DNA of 6,066 nucleotides from CAMAVK01 sp964362485 (lineage in GTDB: Archaea; Nanobdellota; Nanobdellia; Woesearchaeales; GW2011-AR9): positions 1 through 6,066 of the forward strand of contig CAYIEX010000097.1 of assembly GCA_964362485.1 (NCBI GenBank), given 5' to 3'. The notes below the pieces were generated by a model, which searched no databases, was not told the DNA's origin, and was given only the letters and a program-made list of their open reading frames with translations. The number at the start of each line of letters is the position of its first letter. The stretch's first letter is position 1. Positions 4,267 through 6,066 of the stretch are shown piece by piece. The translations under genes and the position numbers were made by a program.

Positions 4267-4869
4267 ATGAATAAAATCTTCATCATAAGTATTGTATTAT
4301 TAAGTTTAGTATTACTCGCCTGTTCTAAATCAGAGATACAAGCAATTACTCCGACCGAAGCCCCGTCCATCAAAACAACGCCAATTGAAATAGTCGCAAC
4401 AGCACCCTTAGAGGTTCCAATTGAGGTTAATCTTACCTCCAATATCAGTGCTGAACAGACTCTGGTTAGCTGTACCAACAACAATGAATGTCAAGTTGCT
4501 GAATACTGTGTCAACCATGAATGTAAAACATTAGCCTCATTATACGACGATGACTGTGAAAGAAAATGTCAGGCCGTAAATGTTACCATTACAACTAGCG
4601 ACGGCAAGACTGTCACCCTCGCTCCAGGCAAAGGCAGCTATACAGCAGCCGGTGCAATTGAATGGGACATTCTGCGCATACCCCATCATTGTCCCAGTGA
4701 TGACCTAGAAATTCCTCTCAAAATTTACAAGCGAAATTATGGAAAAGAGCTCGGAAATGAAGTCATCACTCTAGAAAAAGGCCAAACCAGTGACATAATT
4801 ACCCACCCTGTAGATAAAAACATTAAGTTTACCCTTCGTGTTGATGATATCCAAGAGGTCTGTGCATAG
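4267..4869 (+). CDS. Cys-rich secreted lipoprotein of unknown function
   Basis: This 200-residue protein starts with a lipoprotein signal peptide: Lys3, a hydrophobic core IFIISIVLLSLVL, and lipobox LLAC with Cys19 as the predicted lipid-anchored residue. A Pro/Thr-rich tether (about 25-62) would hold the rest off the membrane. A compact Cys module follows (Cys69, 75, 81, 86, then 97 and 101), in a CxxNxC / YCVNHEC style common in small disulfide-knotted extracellular modules. A beta-rich C-terminal region (about 103-198) adds Cys142 and Cys199. Excluding the lipobox, eight Cys allow four disulfides. Three N-x-S/T sequons (Asn55, 59, 105) could be glycosylated. It probably acts at the outer cell surface, but its partner is unknown. 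The ATG at 4267 is chosen over an in-frame ATG at 4201 because the signal peptide starts there, GGGGT precedes it, and the earlier ATG would put the promoter inside the gene. Confidence 0.8.
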   Translation: MNKIFIISIVLLSLVLLACSKSEIQAITPTEAPSIKTTPIEIVATAPLEVPIEVNLTSNISAEQTLVSCTNNNECQVAEYCVNHECKTLASLYDDDCERKCQAVNVTITTSDGKTVTLAPGKGSYTAAGAIEWDILRIPHHCPSDDLEIPLKIYKRNYGKELGNEVITLEKGQTSDIITHPVDKNIKFTLRVDDIQEVCA

Positions 4870-4886
4870 GTCTACAGTATTATTCA

Positions 4887-4910
4887 TTTTTTTCTTCTTT
4901 TTCACTTTTT
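4887..4910 (+). terminator. T-rich terminator of the lipoprotein gene
   Basis: T7, T5 and T5 runs separated by a few bases begin 17 nt after the stop codon. This is a typical archaeal poly-T terminator with no hairpin needed. Confidence 0.55.
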
Positions 4911-4921
4911 CTACACAAGCG

Positions 4922-4930
4922 TTTTAAATA
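4922..4930 (+). promoter_or_regulatory. TATA box of the 137-residue gene
   Basis: TTTTAAATA is centred about 25 bp before the ATG at 4951. No Shine-Dalgarno match lies between, so the mRNA is predicted to be leaderless. Confidence 0.6.
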
Positions 4931-4950
4931 GGACGATCAATAATAATTCC

Positions 4951-5364
4951 ATGACAAAATATACTGAAATTACAGGGTTCGCCTCCCTTCAATCCCTACA
5001 AATATACGACAACACTTCTCAAGCTCATCTCGCCACAATACTAAGTAAGCCAGCCCTCCGAGTGGAATATTTCCGAGCCGTAGAAGCAGACCACCTCGAC
5101 AAACTCGCTGACAGCCTCACCTCGTTATTGGATGACGTGAGAACGAGTGCGATTACGGGAGTTGATGTGCAAGGTGGAGGGACTCTTTCCATCTACGATC
5201 TTGAGCAATCACAAGCTATCGTATATACTACAAGGGCACACAATCATGGAGGGGTTCGGCAAATTAGTGTGGCAATAACAACCATCCAAACACCGCTAGC
5301 CAAAGCACTCATCCATGCCATCGATGGTCTTTATGTAATTCATGGAATCGAGAGTTACGAGTAG
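4951..5364 (+). CDS. Unknown 137-residue protein
   Basis: I do not recognise a family. The protein is soluble-looking with no signal peptide, no Cys and no clear catalytic motif. Residues about 30-65 (KPALRVEYFRAVEADHLDKL onward) look helical. The second half alternates hydrophobic residues in likely beta strands (TLSIYDLEQSQAIVYTTRAH, then ISVAITTI), followed by a helix LAKALIHAIDGLYV. A strand-rich core with flanking helices of this size is compatible with a small alpha/beta sandwich, but no function follows. The leaderless-type TATA box 25 bp upstream and the T-run just after the stop make it a well-bounded single gene. It converges with the right-edge gene, and 93 bp separate their ends. 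Confidence 0.75.
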   Translation: MTKYTEITGFASLQSLQIYDNTSQAHLATILSKPALRVEYFRAVEADHLDKLADSLTSLLDDVRTSAITGVDVQGGGTLSIYDLEQSQAIVYTTRAHNHGGVRQISVAITTIQTPLAKALIHAIDGLYVIHGIESYE

Positions 5365-5367
5365 TTA

Positions 5368-5373
5368 TTTTTT
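5368..5373 (+). terminator. T6 terminator of the 137-residue gene
   Basis: TTTTTT begins 4 nt after the stop codon, consistent with archaeal T-run termination. Confidence 0.45.
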
Positions 5374-5406
5374 GATCAATTATAGTACCCAGAAAATAAG
5401 TAAAAC

Positions 5407-5440
5407 AAAAAAATAAGAAATGATTATTTATAAAAATAAT
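5407..5440 (-). terminator. AT hairpin plus T-run, terminator of the right-edge gene
   Basis: ATTATTT (5423-5429) pairs with AAATAAT (5434-5440). Read on the minus strand, the stem is followed closely by a T7 run (complement of 5407-5413). It lies 18 nt beyond the stop of the minus-strand gene. Confidence 0.5.
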
Positions 5441-5457
5441 CTCTCTACATTTCACTA

Positions 5458-6066
5458 TCAAACCCGTAAGTACGCCCAATGGTATTTCCTCATAAGTCTG
5501 TCACCAAAGGGTTTCTTTGAATATCCATTTCGATCAAAGATTTGATTGTAAAATTCGGGGACATCAACATCATCTTCACCTTCCAGATCTGGAAGCTTAA
5601 CCAAATAATCATCCTCTTCAGGATACCGAAAAATACTATCATCTAAATAGCGTTTACCCGTGTTAAAATCACCAACTCCCATTGCCGTTAGCGCAAAACC
5701 AGTCGCCTGACGCAAACGACCAAAGTATCCAATCGTATGTGCCACTAACTGTTCAATAGCCTGTTCATCAAGCGGGTTTCGCGCTTGAGATAATTCCAAG
5801 CTATTACCTACAAGAACCGGCTCCAAGTCAGCATTGAGAGAGGCAAAAGCAGGGAGCACACCTACTCTGTCTATTTTGTGCATTCCACCATTGGTCCGGC
5901 TGATTTTTTCCTGATACACTCCTACCAAGCAGGTCCCCATATCGAGACGGTAGAAGGGAAGATCAAGCCTGCGAACAGCTTCTTCTTTCATGTTTTCATC
6001 TTCGATATCAAGAATGCTCGGAAAAATAGCGAGGCAACAGCCCGCATCATTGAAAATCCCAACATC
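5458..6066 (-). CDS. C-terminal part of an unknown protein, runs off the right edge
   Basis: The frame stays open to the last base of the window, so the Met at 5991 is probably internal. The 25 codons before it read as ordinary protein (starting DVGIFNDAGCCLAIFPSILD). The visible 202 residues give no family I recognise. There is a likely helix with FGRLRQATGFALTAMGVGDF (about 119-138). A strongly acidic segment follows (YPEEDDY, then DLEGEDDVDVPEF), and the C-terminus is basic and aromatic (RLMRKYHWAYLRV). No membrane segment is seen; the protein is probably cytoplasmic. The stop is TGA at 5460-5458, and an AT hairpin with T-run follows. Its start, promoter and any operon partner lie outside the window. 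Confidence 0.72.
   Translation of the reverse strand, partial: DVGIFNDAGCCLAIFPSILDIEDENMKEEAVRRLDLPFYRLDMGTCLVGVYQEKISRTNGGMHKIDRVGVLPAFASLNADLEPVLVGNSLELSQARNPLDEQAIEQLVAHTIGYFGRLRQATGFALTAMGVGDFNTGKRYLDDSIFRYPEEDDYLVKLPDLEGEDDVDVPEFYNQIFDRNGYSKKPFGDRLMRKYHWAYLRV

Noticed and set aside
4260..4484. Minus-strand open frame of 74 codons
   Set aside because: It is the antisense shadow of the lipoprotein signal peptide and tether.

Overview
The window looks like chromosomal DNA from an archaeon. The evidence is an intron-containing tRNA whose introns sit in (imperfect) bulge-helix-bulge contexts, archaeal TATA boxes about 25 bp upstream of several start codons, apparently leaderless genes, and transcription ends marked by T-runs rather than strong GC hairpins. 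The small genes, low GC, noncanonical T-loop tRNA intron, SET-domain protein and Cys-rich lipoprotein would fit a DPANN-type lineage, but that placement is inference.

Layout from the left. A minus-strand gene of unknown function runs off the left edge (1-110). A 225-bp mobile element without coding capacity follows (199-423). It has 12-bp perfect terminal inverted repeats and a perfect 9-bp target duplication, with ends resembling the IS903 group of the IS5 family. Ten bases further on ends a minus-strand DJ-1/PfpI-family gene (442-969). A non-coding stretch then leads to tRNA-Asn(GUU) at 1199-1324, interrupted by two introns: 17 nt at the canonical 37/38 site and 34 nt inside the T-loop at 59/60.

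The centre holds a 570-residue ClpX-like AAA+ protein (1494-3206, +). It has an intact motor and a ClpP-docking-like IGF tripeptide, but an unrecognised domain replaces the ClpX zinc-binding domain. Converging on it is a SET-domain lysine methyltransferase with a CxCx4C post-SET zinc site (3223-3741, -). Upstream of the SET gene are an inverted repeat and a 17-bp direct repeat.

On the right, an 89-residue unknown protein (3912-4181, -) and a Cys-rich lipoprotein (4267-4869, +) diverge from a region with a self-complementary TATA box. A leaderless 137-residue unknown protein (4951-5364, +) follows. Last is a minus-strand unknown protein that is still open at the right edge (5458-6066).

Most genes have their own promoter and alternate in strand, so no operon or single multi-gene system is visible. 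The most unusual items are the doubly interrupted tRNA, the ClpX-like protein with a new N-terminal domain, and the small non-autonomous transposon.
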